The notes: generated from the letters alone by a model not told the origin. Positions 32,813-41,554 are shown, counted from the first letter of the stretch. The stretch is DNA of 64,000 nt from Streptomyces canus (GCF_030816965.1 NZ_JAUSYQ010000002.1:1612001-1676000), one strand, 5' to 3'. Program-made: numbers and translations.

Positions 32813-33736
32813 ATGACCACCGCGACCGTCCCCGAAGCCCCGCCGCGGACCACCCGCCGCCCCGCCCTCGACTGGCGGCTGCGCTTCGGCGTGCTCTCGC
32901 TGATCTGGGGATTCAGCTTTCTGCTCATCAAGGTGGGCACCGAGGGGTACGCGCCCTTCCAGGTCACGCTCGGGCGACTGGTGTTCGGGACGCTGGTGCT
33001 CGCGGTGGCGATGACGGTGCGGCGGGAGCGGCTCCCTCGCGGGGTGCGGACGTGGGGCCATCTGGCGGTCGCGGGCTTCCTGCTCAACGCACTGCCGTTC
33101 TCGCTCTTCGCGTACGCGGAGTTGACGATCCCGTCCACGCTGGCGGGGATCTGCAACGCGACCTCGCCGCTGTGGGGGATGGTTCTGTCCGTCGTCGCGC
33201 TGTCCGAGGACCGGCCCACGCGCGTGCGGGTCGCCGGGCTCGGGCTCGGTTTTCTGGGGGTGCTGACGGTTCTCGGGGCCTGGCAGGGGTTCAGCGGGCT
33301 GGACGGCAGGGGGACGGCGATGGCCCTGCTGGCCTCGTTCAGCTATCCGATCGGGTGGATCTACGTTCGCCGGACTCTGGCCGGTGTGGGGTACTCCCAC
33401 ACATCCCTGATGGGGGCGCAGTTGCTGTTGGCCACGATTCAACTGGCGGCCGTCACTTCGCTGTTCTCCGGGATACCTACCCATGTCGACGTGCTGCCGC
33501 TGCTTGCGATCGCGGCGCTGGGCGCACTGGGGACGGGGCTGGCCCTGCTCGTTCAGTACGGGCTGGTCGCCGAAGTGGGGCCGACCACCGCGCAGATGGT
33601 CACGTACTTCATTCCGGTCATCGCCACGGGGGCGGGGGTCGCGGTGCTCGGCGAGTCGTTGAGCTGGTCGACGCCTGTGGGCGCGGTGATCGTACTCGCG
33701 GGGGCGGCACTGAGTCAGGTGCGACGAGGTGCCTGA
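32813..33736 (+). CDS. EamA/DMT family transporter
   Basis: 307 aa from ATG 32813 (TTATVPEAPPRTTRRPALDW); an ATG at 32792 would add seven residues, and neither has a strong SD. Ten hydrophobic segments in two EamA repeats; WGFSFLLIKVGTEGYAPFQVTLGRLVFG and YFIPVIATGAGVAVLGESL are typical half-repeat ends. Predicted small-metabolite or amino-acid exporter, controlled by the divergent LysR gene. Confidence 0.92.
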   Translation: MTTATVPEAPPRTTRRPALDWRLRFGVLSLIWGFSFLLIKVGTEGYAPFQVTLGRLVFGTLVLAVAMTVRRERLPRGVRTWGHLAVAGFLLNALPFSLFAYAELTIPSTLAGICNATSPLWGMVLSVVALSEDRPTRVRVAGLGLGFLGVLTVLGAWQGFSGLDGRGTAMALLASFSYPIGWIYVRRTLAGVGYSHTSLMGAQLLLATIQLAAVTSLFSGIPTHVDVLPLLAIAALGALGTGLALLVQYGLVAEVGPTTAQMVTYFIPVIATGAGVAVLGESLSWSTPVGAVIVLAGAALSQVRRGA

Positions 33737-33830
33737 TGGGGCGGGGTGCGTGGATTGTCGGCGGGTGCGGGTCGCAGGTGGCAGTCGCGCGGTTCCTCGC
33801 GCCCGCCCCTGAAAGCAGCTCACCTTCCCC

Positions 33831-35162
33831 TTACACGTGATTCCGGGTCGGGGACGGGCCCAAGGCCCTCGCGATCGCGTCCGCCAAGTGGGGCACCTCC
33901 GTGGTGGCCAACGTCGATACGGTCACGCGGATCCCCTGCGGTGCGCTCATTCTGAAGCGGGCGCCAGGGGCGACCGCCCAACCCGCGTGCAGAAGGCGGG
34001 ACACCGCGCCCGTCTCGTCCGGGACCGGGATCCATACGTTGAGACCGCTACGGCCGCGTGCCTCGACTCCGCGTTGCGCGAGTGCGCCGATCAGCCGGTC
34101 GCGGCGCTCGCGGTACGCCGCCGCCACCTCCGCCGTGTCCAGTACGCCGTCGGCCCACAGGTGCACCACCGCCCGCTGGGTGATGCGGCTGACCCAGCCG
34201 GGACCCAGGCGGTGGCGGCCGTGGACGCGGTCGACGGTGACCTCGTCGCCGGTGAGGACCGCCAGGCGCAGATCGGGGCCGTAGGCCTTGGCCACCGAGC
34301 GGACGAAGGCCCAGTGGCGGGTGACTCCGGCCAGGGGGTGCAGGGGCAGGTCGACGATGCCGTGGCCGTGGTCGTCCTCGATGAGGAGGATGTCCGGGTG
34401 ATCCTCGAGGACGGCTCGCAGGGCACGCGCACGCGTGGCGGTCACCGAGGCGCCGGTCGGGTTCTGGGCCCGGTCGGTGATGATCAGGGCTCGGGCGCCC
34501 GCCTCCAGCGCCTTGCGTACGTCATCGGCGCGCGGGCCCTCGTCGTCCACACCCACCGGGGCGACGCGCAGGCCCAGTGCCGGGACCAGGTCGAGGAGGC
34601 TGCCCCAGCCGGGGTCCTCCACTGCGACCGTGTCGCCCGGCTTGAGATGGGCGGCCAGGACGCGCTCGACCACGTCCAGGGAGCCGGAGGCGACGGCGAG
34701 AGGGCCCTGCGGAACGCCGTCCGCATCCAGCGCCTCTCGCGTCAGGCGCGCCAGCTCCGGGTCCACGGTCGCCTCTCCGTACAGGACCGGCTCCCGGTCG
34801 CCCTGTTCGGCGGCGGCGGCGAAGGCCGGCGCCAGCGGGGGCAGCAGCGCCGGGTCCGGGTTGCCGTTCGCCACGTCCCGCACGCCCTCCGGGACCTCCA
34901 CCCGGATGTAGTCGCGTCCCGTGGTGGCCGGCTTCGCCCGCACTCGGCTGCCCCGTCGCCCGGCGGTCTCGATGACCCCGCGCTCGCGCAGGGTGCGGTA
35001 GGCGGCCGCGACCGTATTGGGATTCACCCCCAGCTCCACCGCCAACTCCCGCATGGGAGGCAGCAGTTGTCCCGGCGCCAACTCTCCGGCACCCACCGCG
35101 CTCTCGACGCTCGCCGCAATCTCCGATGCGCGTCGGCCTTCGATCCGATATTCTCCTAGCAC
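33831..35162 (-). CDS. MocR/GntR-type aminotransferase-like transcriptional regulator
   Basis: 443 aa from GTG 35162. Residues about 8-75 are a GntR winged helix (LAPGQLLPPMRELAVELGVNPNTVAAAYRTLRERGVI); residues about 95-435 are an aminotransferase class I/II fold with the PLP region ITDRAQNPTGASVTA and SVAKAYGPDLRLA (PLP-Lys expected in S-x-x-K-x-x). MocR proteins sense PLP or amino acids and often control vitamin B6 or transporter genes. The divergent gene encodes a PPOX-type protein, consistent with this. No SD precedes the GTG, so the mRNA may be leaderless. Confidence 0.93.
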   Translation of the reverse strand: MLGEYRIEGRRASEIAASVESAVGAGELAPGQLLPPMRELAVELGVNPNTVAAAYRTLRERGVIETAGRRGSRVRAKPATTGRDYIRVEVPEGVRDVANGNPDPALLPPLAPAFAAAAEQGDREPVLYGEATVDPELARLTREALDADGVPQGPLAVASGSLDVVERVLAAHLKPGDTVAVEDPGWGSLLDLVPALGLRVAPVGVDDEGPRADDVRKALEAGARALIITDRAQNPTGASVTATRARALRAVLEDHPDILLIEDDHGHGIVDLPLHPLAGVTRHWAFVRSVAKAYGPDLRLAVLTGDEVTVDRVHGRHRLGPGWVSRITQRAVVHLWADGVLDTAEVAAAYRERRDRLIGALAQRGVEARGRSGLNVWIPVPDETGAVSRLLHAGWAVAPGARFRMSAPQGIRVTVSTLATTEVPHLADAIARALGPSPTRNHV

Positions 35163-35185
35163 AAAGAAGATTATGCACTAGTGCA
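35155..35185. promoter_or_regulatory. Candidate MocR operator
   Basis: TGCACTAGTGCA (35174-35185) is an exact 12-bp palindrome in an AT-rich gap between MocR and PPOX starts; a related element CTAGCACA lies at 35155-35162, overlapping the regulator start. Confidence 0.5.
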
Positions 35186-35197
35186 ATGGAGATCGCA

Positions 35198-35881
35198 ATG
35201 CAGGGGACCACCGCGACCACGCCGGAGCCGACCGCCTACGCGCCGACCGACCGCACCGTCCCGACGCGCTCACCCAACCGGGCCTCGTACGACAGGGAAC
35301 TGGTGCACTCGATACTCGACGAGGGCTACGTCTGCCACCTCGGCTTCGTCCGGGACGGCGCCCCGGTGGTCCTGCCCACGCTGTACGGCCGGGTGGGCGA
35401 GCGGCTCTACGTCCACGGCTCGACGGGTTCGCGCCCGCTGCGGATGACCGGCAAGGCCGACCCGGGACTGCCGGTCTGCTTGACGGTCACGCACGTCGAC
35501 GCGCTGATCCTGGCCCGCTCCGCCTTTCACCACTCGATCAACTACCGGTCCGTGGTGGTGCACGGACTCGCGTACGACGTCACGGACCCCGAGGAGATGC
35601 GCCTCGCCCTCGACGCGCTGGTCGACCATGTGGTGCCGGGCCGCGCCCTCGACTCCCGCCCCGCCAACAAGAAGGAACTGGCCGCCACCGCCGTCATCCG
35701 CCTCGACCTCGACGAGGTCTCCGCCAAGCTCCGCACCGGCGGGGTCAACGACGAGCCCGAGGACCTCGCCCTCCCCCACTGGGCCGGTGTGGTCCCGCTG
35801 CGCAAGGGCTACGGCACCCCGGTCGCCGACGCCGGCCTGGCCCCCGGCACCGAGGTCCCGGACTACCTGGCAGTGCTGTGA
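35198..35881 (+). CDS. PPOX-family flavin-nucleotide-binding protein (NimA-like)
   Basis: 227 aa from ATG 35198; GGAG 6 nt upstream decides this against an ATG at 35186. Split-barrel FMN-binding fold: NRASYDRELVHSILDEGYVCHLGFV, PVVLPTLYGRVGERLYVHGSTGS and the conserved HVDALILARSAFHHSINYRSV (SxFHHSxNYRS, the hallmark of nitroimidazole-reductase-like PPOX proteins). The stop TGA at 35879-35881 shares its A with the ATG of the next gene, so the two are co-translated. Divergent from MocR and probably its target. Confidence 0.92.
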   Translation: MQGTTATTPEPTAYAPTDRTVPTRSPNRASYDRELVHSILDEGYVCHLGFVRDGAPVVLPTLYGRVGERLYVHGSTGSRPLRMTGKADPGLPVCLTVTHVDALILARSAFHHSINYRSVVVHGLAYDVTDPEEMRLALDALVDHVVPGRALDSRPANKKELAATAVIRLDLDEVSAKLRTGGVNDEPEDLALPHWAGVVPLRKGYGTPVADAGLAPGTEVPDYLAVL

Positions 35882-36513
35882 TGCTGATCCATCCCTGGGA
35901 CGCGGCCCGCGACGACGCCGAGTGGCAGCAGTGGCTTTCCGTCCACGACTTCGGGCAGCTCGCCGTCAACGGTCCCGCGGGCGAGCCCCCGTACGTCCAG
36001 CCGCTGCATTTCGCCTACGACCCCTCGCGGGGCGAGGCCCTGACACACCTCGCGCGGCCCAACCCGCTGTGGGGCGCACTGGAGGCGAGCCCGGACGTCG
36101 TGCTGAGCGTGGTCGACGACTACGCGTACGTCCCGGGTCCGTGGCAGGCCGACCCGGACGTACCGTCCGAACACGGCACGCCCACGAGCTTCTACGCGGC
36201 GGTCCAACTGCGGTGCCGGGCCCATGTGGTGGACGACCCGGCCGAGAAGGCCGTGCTCCTGAACCACCAGGTCCGTCACTTCCAGCCGGAGGGCGGCACC
36301 GCGCGGGTGGCGGCGGACGAGGTGCCGTTCGGGAGGCAGCTGTCGGGGATTCGCGGGCTGCGGCTCGAAGTGACCGGTGTGCGGGCGAAGTTCAAGTACG
36401 CCGGCAAGCGGACGGCTCAGGTGCAGGACCGGATCGCGGACAGGCTGGCGGACCGGGGCGGCCCCGGGGACGCGGCGGCGCGCGAGCATCTGCTGCGGCG
36501 GCAGCGGGCCTGA
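35881..36513 (+). CDS. FMN-binding PaiB-like protein
   Basis: 210 aa, starting at the last base of the preceding stop (TGATG overlap). N-terminal MLIHPWDAARDDAEWQQWL and the FMN-binding segment LAVNGPAGEPPYVQPLHFAYD match PaiB-type proteins; the middle has HLARPNPLWGAL and YAYVPGPWQ. PaiB in Bacillus is described as a negative regulator of sporulation and protease genes, but the fold is a flavin split barrel and many homologues may be oxidoreductases. Coupled with the upstream PPOX gene; both are probably under MocR control. Confidence 0.88.
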   Translation: MLIHPWDAARDDAEWQQWLSVHDFGQLAVNGPAGEPPYVQPLHFAYDPSRGEALTHLARPNPLWGALEASPDVVLSVVDDYAYVPGPWQADPDVPSEHGTPTSFYAAVQLRCRAHVVDDPAEKAVLLNHQVRHFQPEGGTARVAADEVPFGRQLSGIRGLRLEVTGVRAKFKYAGKRTAQVQDRIADRLADRGGPGDAAAREHLLRRQRA

Positions 36514-36515
36514 GC

Positions 36516-36546
36516 GAGGGGGCCCTTCGGACAGAAGGGCCCCCTC
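36516..36546. terminator. Strong bidirectional terminator between convergent genes
   Basis: GAGGGGGCCCTTC and GAAGGGCCCCCTC are exact 13-bp arms around a 5-nt loop, between the PaiB-like stop (36513) and the EamA stop (36553). Confidence 0.88.
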
Positions 36547-36552
36547 GGTTCG

Positions 36553-37464
36553 TCAGGCGGGCACACGCGCCTCCGTCACCGCGAGCCCCGCGACCGCGCC
36601 CAGCATCAGCAAGGTGCCGACCATGGTTGTCGGAGTCAGGCGCTCGCCGAAGAGCACGACGGCCAGCACGGCCGCGCTCACCGGTTCGAGCAGCATGATC
36701 ACGGAGACGGTGGTGGAGCGGACGACCGCGGCGGCCGCGAAGTAGAGGGCGTAGGCGAGAGCCGTGGGGACGGTCGCCAAGTAGACCAGCAGGACCAGCA
36801 GCAGGGCTGGTTGGGCCGTGTGCGGGACCAGGCCCTCAGCCTGCGCGAGGGGCAGCAGGCAGAGGCCGGCGACCGTGAACACTCCCACGGACGTTCCGGA
36901 GGACTCCGCCCGGGCCGCGCGCGTGATCAGGGTCATCACACAGCAGCCGGCCGCCGAGAGCAGCCCGAGCAGCACGCCCAGGGGACGCACGGAAGCCTCC
37001 GCGCCGCCCAGCGTCAGCACCACGAGTCCGGCGAGGGCTCCGGTGACGGCGACGACTCCGCTGCGCCCGAGCCGCTCCCCCAGGGCGAGGCGTGCCCCGA
37101 GCGCGATGAGCACGGGGCCGGCGCCGAGGGTGACGACGGTGGCCACGGCGAGCCCGGTGGACCGTACGGCCGCGAAGTAGGCGGTCTGGAACACCGCGAG
37201 ACCCACGCCCGACGCGCCGACCCGCAGGGCCCTGCGGCCGAGCGGTTCCGAGACGGCCGTACGCGCGCGTGGCCTTACGAGACGGACGGCGAGCAGCACC
37301 GCCAGTCCGGCCGCGCAGCGCCAGAAGGACAGGGACACCGGGCCCAGGTCACTGGTCCGGTAGGTCAGCGAGGCGACCGCTCCCGCGGTGCCCCAGGTGG
37401 TACCGGCGACGATCAGGTAGATGAGGCCTCGCCCGACGGGCAGGCCTGAAGAAGCATGCGACAC
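36553..37464 (-). CDS. EamA/DMT family transporter
   Basis: 303 aa from GTG 37464 ([20 protein letters not shown]) with GGAGAG upstream; the very long upstream frame is a shadow of the next DMT gene. Ten membrane segments, two EamA repeats ([59 protein letters not shown]). The PVSAAVLA...GE ending is typical of amino-acid/metabolite exporters. A candidate leader peptide precedes it on the same strand. Substrate unknown. Confidence 0.92.
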   Translation of the reverse strand: MSHASSGLPVGRGLIYLIVAGTTWGTAGAVASLTYRTSDLGPVSLSFWRCAAGLAVLLAVRLVRPRARTAVSEPLGRRALRVGASGVGLAVFQTAYFAAVRSTGLAVATVVTLGAGPVLIALGARLALGERLGRSGVVAVTGALAGLVVLTLGGAEASVRPLGVLLGLLSAAGCCVMTLITRAARAESSGTSVGVFTVAGLCLLPLAQAEGLVPHTAQPALLLVLLVYLATVPTALAYALYFAAAAVVRSTTVSVIMLLEPVSAAVLAVVLFGERLTPTTMVGTLLMLGAVAGLAVTEARVPA

Positions 37465-37603
37465 GTGTTCTCTCCGCAGATGCGCCGAGGCGCGGAAGTT
37501 CGGAAGAGGACGCCCGCTCGGTGGCGGGGTCCGCGGACTTCGTCTGCGGGCAGCACCGTTCAGCCCGGCGGCATGGCCGGGCGTGGTCTCCGGAGGGCCC
37601 GCC

Positions 37604-37645
37604 TCAGGCGGCCGGCGGAGAAACGATGAACGTCTGCGTGTGCAT
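37604..37645 (-). CDS. Candidate 13-residue leader peptide upstream of EamA gene
   Basis: An ATG 10 nt past the stop of the preceding DMT gene opens [13 protein letters not shown] followed by TGA. The stop lies in a GCCGCC-TGA-GGCGGGC hairpin, and CCCGGC-N4-CCGCCGGG follows before the EamA start 140 nt downstream. A short ORF followed by mutually close hairpins is the plan of an attenuator, although no codon is strongly overrepresented and no SD is seen. This is inference. Confidence 0.4.
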   Translation of the reverse strand: MHTQTFIVSPPAA

Positions 37646-37655
37646 GGGCCGGAGC

Positions 37656-38651
37656 CTAGGGGGCGTTCTCCCGGGCGGACAACCGACTTTCGGCGCCGCC
37701 GGTCGCGACCGGTTCCACGGAGCCCTTGGCCGGGGTGGAGGACTGCGCGATGAAGGCACCGAGGAGGACGACCGCGCCGCCCACGATCTGCGGTGCCGAG
37801 AGGTGTTCGCCGAGCAGCACCCAGGCGAGGACGGTCGCGACGACCGCTTCGAGACAGGCCACGACCCCGGCTATCGCCGGTGAGAGCCTGCGCACCGAGA
37901 CCACGCCGGTGACGTAGGCGAGAACGGTGGCGATCAATACGATCCAGCCGAGCAGCAGGCCGGCCGCGACCGGAGTGCCGTTCATGTCGGCGCGCTGCGC
38001 GAGGACGGAGAAGTCCATGGTCCAGGGGCGGGCCACGACGGTCAGGACAGCGGTCCCGACGAGAAGGCCGTACGCGATCACGCCGAGCGGGTCGGGGACC
38101 TCGCCGGAGTCGCTTCCCTGGTCGGACAGGACGAAGTAGCCGACCTGGCAGCAGGCGGCGCCGAGCGCGAGGAGCAGGCCGAGGGCGTCGAAGCTCAGAC
38201 CCGACCAGACCTCGACGACACACGCGAGACCGCCGACCGCGAGGACCACGCCGAGCGCGGCGGCGCGGGTGACGGGCCGTCGCTGCACGAACCGCACCCA
38301 GCCGAGCACCAGGGCAGGGGCGAGGTACTCGACGAGCAGGGCGACACCGACGGGGATGCGGGAGATCGAGGCGAAGTAGAAGGCCTGCACTCCGGCCACG
38401 CCGAGCAGCCCGAAGCCGGCGAGCAGGGCGGGACGGCTGCGCAGCAGCGCGCGGTGGCGGACGGCGAGCGGCAGCATCACCAGGGCGGCGCCCGCCACCC
38501 GCAGCCACACCACGTGCAGCGGATCGAGACCCGCCTCGATCAACGGTTTGGCCGCCACCCCGGATCCGCCGAAGGCGAGCGCAGACACCAGCGCGAGACC
38601 GAGTCCGACGCCCTTGCCCTCACTGGCCCTGCTGCTCTCAGACGTATGCAC
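37656..38651 (-). CDS. EamA/DMT family transporter
   Basis: 331 aa from GTG 38651 ([20 protein letters not shown]). Two EamA repeats of five helices; [21 protein letters not shown] at the first repeat and [30 protein letters not shown] (the PAIAG...LGE ending) at the second. The C-terminus has a soluble ~25-residue tail. It is followed on the same strand by another DMT gene with the leader-like region between. Substrate unknown. Confidence 0.92.
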   Translation of the reverse strand: MHTSESSRASEGKGVGLGLALVSALAFGGSGVAAKPLIEAGLDPLHVVWLRVAGAALVMLPLAVRHRALLRSRPALLAGFGLLGVAGVQAFYFASISRIPVGVALLVEYLAPALVLGWVRFVQRRPVTRAAALGVVLAVGGLACVVEVWSGLSFDALGLLLALGAACCQVGYFVLSDQGSDSGEVPDPLGVIAYGLLVGTAVLTVVARPWTMDFSVLAQRADMNGTPVAAGLLLGWIVLIATVLAYVTGVVSVRRLSPAIAGVVACLEAVVATVLAWVLLGEHLSAPQIVGGAVVLLGAFIAQSSTPAKGSVEPVATGGAESRLSARENAP

Positions 38652-38703
38652 CGGCCCATGATGACAGGGCAGGACATGAGCGTCACCCCCGATGACTCCT
38701 GTC

Positions 38704-39279
38704 TCAGCGGCTGGACCGTGGCGGGCCGCCCCGCAGCTCTCCGGGCAGACGGTCGTCGATCCGCGCATACACGGCACCGGCGTCGATTCCCGCCCGGGTC
38801 AGCACCTCGACGGCCCGGGACTCGGGGTCCACCAGGATCGCCGCGAGCAGATCGATCCCGCGGGCGGGCCCGTCGGCGCGGTGCTCGGCCCGGGCGCAGG
38901 CGTGTTCCATCGCGCCCGCGGCGAGCGGCGACAAGCCCTCGGCCGTCGTCACCGCGGGGACGGCGCCGGAGTCCTCGATGGTGCCCTGCCAGCGCAGTCC
39001 GTAGCCGATGCTGCGCTGCACGAGATAACCGAGGAGCCTCGGCAACTGCGGTTCCGCGTCGAAGACGGCGTACGCCTCGGCGTCGGCGTCCAGCAGTGAG
39101 TGCAGCAGATGGGCCGTGTCGATCTGCCGGTCCCCGTCCCTCAGCGCGCGCCTGCGGGCACCGAACACCACCGCTGTCAGTTCCGCGCTGAGCCTGACAG
39201 CGCCGTCCGGACTGACCGGCGGCGGGCCGCTCTGTTCGCGGGCCGACTGCCGGGGGATACGGGGGTGCACATCCCCCAT
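38704..39279 (-). CDS. Stand-alone Clp N-terminal domain protein
   Basis: 191 aa from ATG 39279. Two Clp_N-type repeats: RLSAELTAVVFGARRRALRDGDRQIDTAHLLHSLLDA (about 29-65) and LSPLAAGAMEHACARAEHRADGPARGIDLLAAILVDPESRAVEVL (about 110-160). There is no AAA+ part, so it cannot unfold substrates alone; such proteins (ClpS-like partners, ClpX-independent adaptors, or BldD-independent stress proteins in Streptomyces) are of unproven function. A long frame through 40401 is a shadow. Confidence 0.82.
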   Translation of the reverse strand: MGDVHPRIPRQSAREQSGPPPVSPDGAVRLSAELTAVVFGARRRALRDGDRQIDTAHLLHSLLDADAEAYAVFDAEPQLPRLLGYLVQRSIGYGLRWQGTIEDSGAVPAVTTAEGLSPLAAGAMEHACARAEHRADGPARGIDLLAAILVDPESRAVEVLTRAGIDAGAVYARIDDRLPGELRGGPPRSSR

Positions 39280-39393
39280 CCCATCAGCCCCACCCCATCG
39301 GGTCATCCCCGAGGGGAAGCATCTTCGCGTCCCACGGAGAGCGGATCCCGCAGCCGGAATCTCCTCCTTACGGATGAGATCAAGCCGCCAGGC

Positions 39394-39582
39394 ATGAAGC
39401 GCAGGAGCCGGCTGGTGGCGCTGCCGGCCGTGGACGGCAAGCAGTACGGGTACCGGGTGTACGCCCCGGGGGACGCGCTGCTCGCCGACCTGTTCCGGGA
39501 AGTGCGGGGCAGTACCACGGCGAGAGCGCGTTCGCGCGCGTGGGGCCTCTTCGACGCGGCGGTGATACGGCAGGTGGGCTGA
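39394..39582 (+). CDS. Small protein, unknown function
   Basis: 62 aa from ATG 39394 (KRRSRLVALPAVDGKQYGYR). Basic (many Arg/Lys), no membrane segment; centre VYAPGDALLADLFREVRG. Located between the Clp_N gene and the SRPBCC gene without overlap. The frame has the genome's codon bias, but there is no family I recognise, and the SD (GCCAGGC) is weak. Confidence 0.5.
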   Translation: MKRRSRLVALPAVDGKQYGYRVYAPGDALLADLFREVRGSTTARARSRAWGLFDAAVIRQVG

Positions 39583-39681
39583 ACGCGCCTCCACGCCTTC
39601 TGACGGTTCATCAGTATTGAATGTTGCGCCCCTTGCGGCTACTTTCCGCGACACCACAGCCCGACACGAAGAGGTGGCCGC

Positions 39682-40110
39682 ATGGCGGAAATCAGCGCGG
39701 AGGCACGCATCTCGGCACCCGCGGAGAAGGTCTGGGCCCAGCTCACCGACTGGTCCGCGTACGGGGAGTGGAACGCGACCCACACCAGCTTCCCCAAGGG
39801 CGGCCCGACGGTTCTCGAACCGGGCGGAACCTTCCAGGAGAACATGAAGCTGATGGGCTTCCCCGCCGAGGTGGAGTGGACCATCGACCAGGTGGAGCCG
39901 GCCCGGCTGTTCGCCATCCGGGGCAAGGGCCCGATGGCGGTGAGCGTCGCCACGCGCTACACCCTGACCCCCGACGGCGACGCCACGACGGTCCGCATCG
40001 ACGGCGAGTTCACGGGCGCCGCCGTCTCGCTGATGGCGGGCAAACTGAAGGACTCGGGGACCGCCGCCTTGAACGAGTCGCTGCGGAAGCTGGCCGGACT
40101 GGTGGAGTGA
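39682..40110 (+). CDS. SRPBCC (START/Bet v1-like) family protein
   Basis: 142 aa, single helix-grip domain. The N-terminus (AEISAEARISAPAEKVWAQLTDWSAYGEWNATHTSF) is the usual SRPBCC polyketide-cyclase-like opening, and the C-terminal helix LNESLRKLAGLVE closes the cavity. These proteins bind hydrophobic ligands; roles range from polyketide aromatases to stress proteins. SD GGTGGCCGC precedes ATG 39682. Upstream AT-rich DNA (39600-39630) is a likely promoter. Ligand unknown. Confidence 0.88.
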   Translation: MAEISAEARISAPAEKVWAQLTDWSAYGEWNATHTSFPKGGPTVLEPGGTFQENMKLMGFPAEVEWTIDQVEPARLFAIRGKGPMAVSVATRYTLTPDGDATTVRIDGEFTGAAVSLMAGKLKDSGTAALNESLRKLAGLVE

Positions 40111-40136
40111 GCGCTGCACATGTGCGCCGCCCGCAG

Positions 40137-40172
40137 GAGGGCGCCCCGCGGATCTCTCCACGGGGCGCCCTC
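40137..40172. terminator. Strong bidirectional terminator
   Basis: GAGGGCGCCCCG and CGGGGCGCCCTC are exact 12-bp arms around a 12-nt loop, between the convergent SRPBCC (40110) and PadR (40215) stops. Confidence 0.88.
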
Positions 40173-40214
40173 TGATCGCCGTACGACTGCGCAGGCCTCG
40201 TCTCAGCCCTCGCC

Positions 40215-40838
40215 TCAGTCCTCGTCTGCGAGGATGAGGTACAGCTTCTTGCGGGCCTCGTTGATGACGGCCAGCGCCTTCTCGCGCTGTTCCTTGCTGC
40301 CGGTCTTCCAGACCTGGCCGAAGGCCTCCATCAGACCGAAGCCGGCCTGCCGGATCTCGCCGAGCGCCTCGAAGTCGATGCCACGGGAAGCTTCCTCCCA
40401 CGGCGCGTCGGGGCCCTCGTCGGCCGCGGTACGGCCCGCCTCGGTGAGGGCGAACAGCTTCTTGCCGCCCTCGGTCTCATTGGCGATCAGCCCCTCGTCC
40501 TCCAGCAGCTGGAGGGTGGGGTACACCGAGCCGGGGCTGGGCTTCCACGCCCCGCCACTGCGCTCGGCGATCTCCTGGATCATCTCGTAACCGTGCATGG
40601 GCCGGTCCTTGAGCAGGGCCAGGATCGAGGCCCGCACGTCACCGCGCCGCGCCCTCCCCCTGGGTCCGCCCCGACCCCTCGGCCCCCAGGGCCCGGGGCC
40701 GAAGCCCGGCCCTCCGAAGCCGGGGCCACCGGGACCGCCAGGACCGAAGGGCCCGAAGGCGGCTCGCAGGCTCTCGGGGCCACCACGGCCCCGACGACCG
40801 GCTCCACCATGTCCACGCTCGAATCCGTGGGAACGCAT
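40215..40838 (-). CDS. PadR family transcriptional regulator with Gly/Pro-rich N-terminal extension
   Basis: 207 aa from ATG 40838; GGAGTG lies 8 nt upstream, so the ATG at 40847 is not used. Residues about 15-65 are a Gly/Pro/Phe-rich low-complexity extension (FGPGGPGGPGFGGPGFGPGP). Residues about 65-140 are a PadR winged helix (DVRASILALLKDRPMHGYEMIQEIAERSGGAWKPSPGSVYPTLQ). A PadR C-terminal helix for dimerisation follows. The upstream AT-rich palindrome argues for autoregulation. Function of the extension unknown; it resembles disordered tails on other Streptomyces PadR proteins. Confidence 0.92.
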   Translation of the reverse strand: MRSHGFERGHGGAGRRGRGGPESLRAAFGPFGPGGPGGPGFGGPGFGPGPWGPRGRGGPRGRARRGDVRASILALLKDRPMHGYEMIQEIAERSGGAWKPSPGSVYPTLQLLEDEGLIANETEGGKKLFALTEAGRTAADEGPDAPWEEASRGIDFEALGEIRQAGFGLMEAFGQVWKTGSKEQREKALAVINEARKKLYLILADED

Positions 40839-40881
40839 CGCAATCACTCCATTCCATCGTTGATCTGTCGCGATGCTTCAA

Positions 40882-40891
40882 CGATATATCG
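40882..40891. promoter_or_regulatory. PadR operator candidate
   Basis: CGATATATCG is an exact palindrome 44 bp upstream of the PadR ATG, in an AT-rich stretch within very GC-rich surroundings; a second dyad CCGATCG follows at 40894. Confidence 0.5.
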
Positions 40892-41064
40892 GAACCGATC
40901 GCATGGCAAGACCCTTCGGTAAGGCGGGATGGTGTGCAGCGACCTCTCTCGTTACCGGCACCCACGGCGTCTGCACGACCCGGCAACGGTCCCGAACACG
41001 GCGTGCCTGCTCTCAGGGATCACGGACGCCACCCTTCACGTACCGAACATCAGCGGCGTCGCGT

Positions 41065-41550
41065 TCACTCCGGCGGTTCCACCAAGGCTTTGACGGCCGG
41101 GCGGAGCATCGTGGCGATGCGATCGGCAGGGGCCTCACGAAGCGAGGCCAGGCCGAGGAGTTGATGGCCGATGGTGACACCCAGCAAGGCGGTGACAACC
41201 AGTGCGGCACGTAGTTCGGGGTCCTCGCCGGCGGGCAGGGCGGCACCGACGCCGGCGATCTGCCGGCCGAGAGCGAGACGGATGTGATCGGCTGCCGCCT
41301 GGTCGGTGAGCATGGACCGCATCACCGCCAGCGTGCCTTCAGGGAGACCGCCGAGCTTGAGGCCGAGCGAGGCCAGCAACTGATCCGCCGGCGCCTCGGC
41401 ATCAGTGGCCGTCAGCGGCGCGGGGAGCACCTGCACGGCCTGACTGAACAGCTCCCGCTTCGAGCCGAAGTACTACACGGTCGAGGATGCACACCTCGGT
41501 CGCTCGGCGACGGTCGGCACGGGGCTGGCGAGGAGTCGAAACCGATTCAC
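41065..41550 (-). pseudogene. TetR family regulator interrupted by an amber codon
   Basis: One frame (GTG 41550 to stop 41065, 161 codons) shows a TetR pattern: a short, poorly conserved N-terminus (AERPRCASSTV in place of an AERAGVSSSTV-like HTH), then TAG at complement 41473-41475, then YFGSKRELFSQAV, an unmistakable end of a TetR HTH, then a TetR C-terminal domain (LTDQAAADHIRLALGRQI). The stop lies at the Tyr usually found before YFGSK (TVYYYFGSK); helix 1 is absent. It is therefore broken. The C-terminal part alone (ATG-like at 41436) could still make a ligand-binding fragment. Confidence 0.75.
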
Positions 41551-41554
41551 TCTA

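Noticed and set aside
36553..38508. 651-codon minus ORF joining two EamA genes
   Set aside because: The N-terminal half is the other transporter read in the wrong frame; a good SD and GTG define the true start at 37464.
38704..40401. 565-codon minus ORF ending in the Clp_N gene
   Set aside because: Only the final 191 codons show a domain; the upstream part is antisense to the SRPBCC gene.
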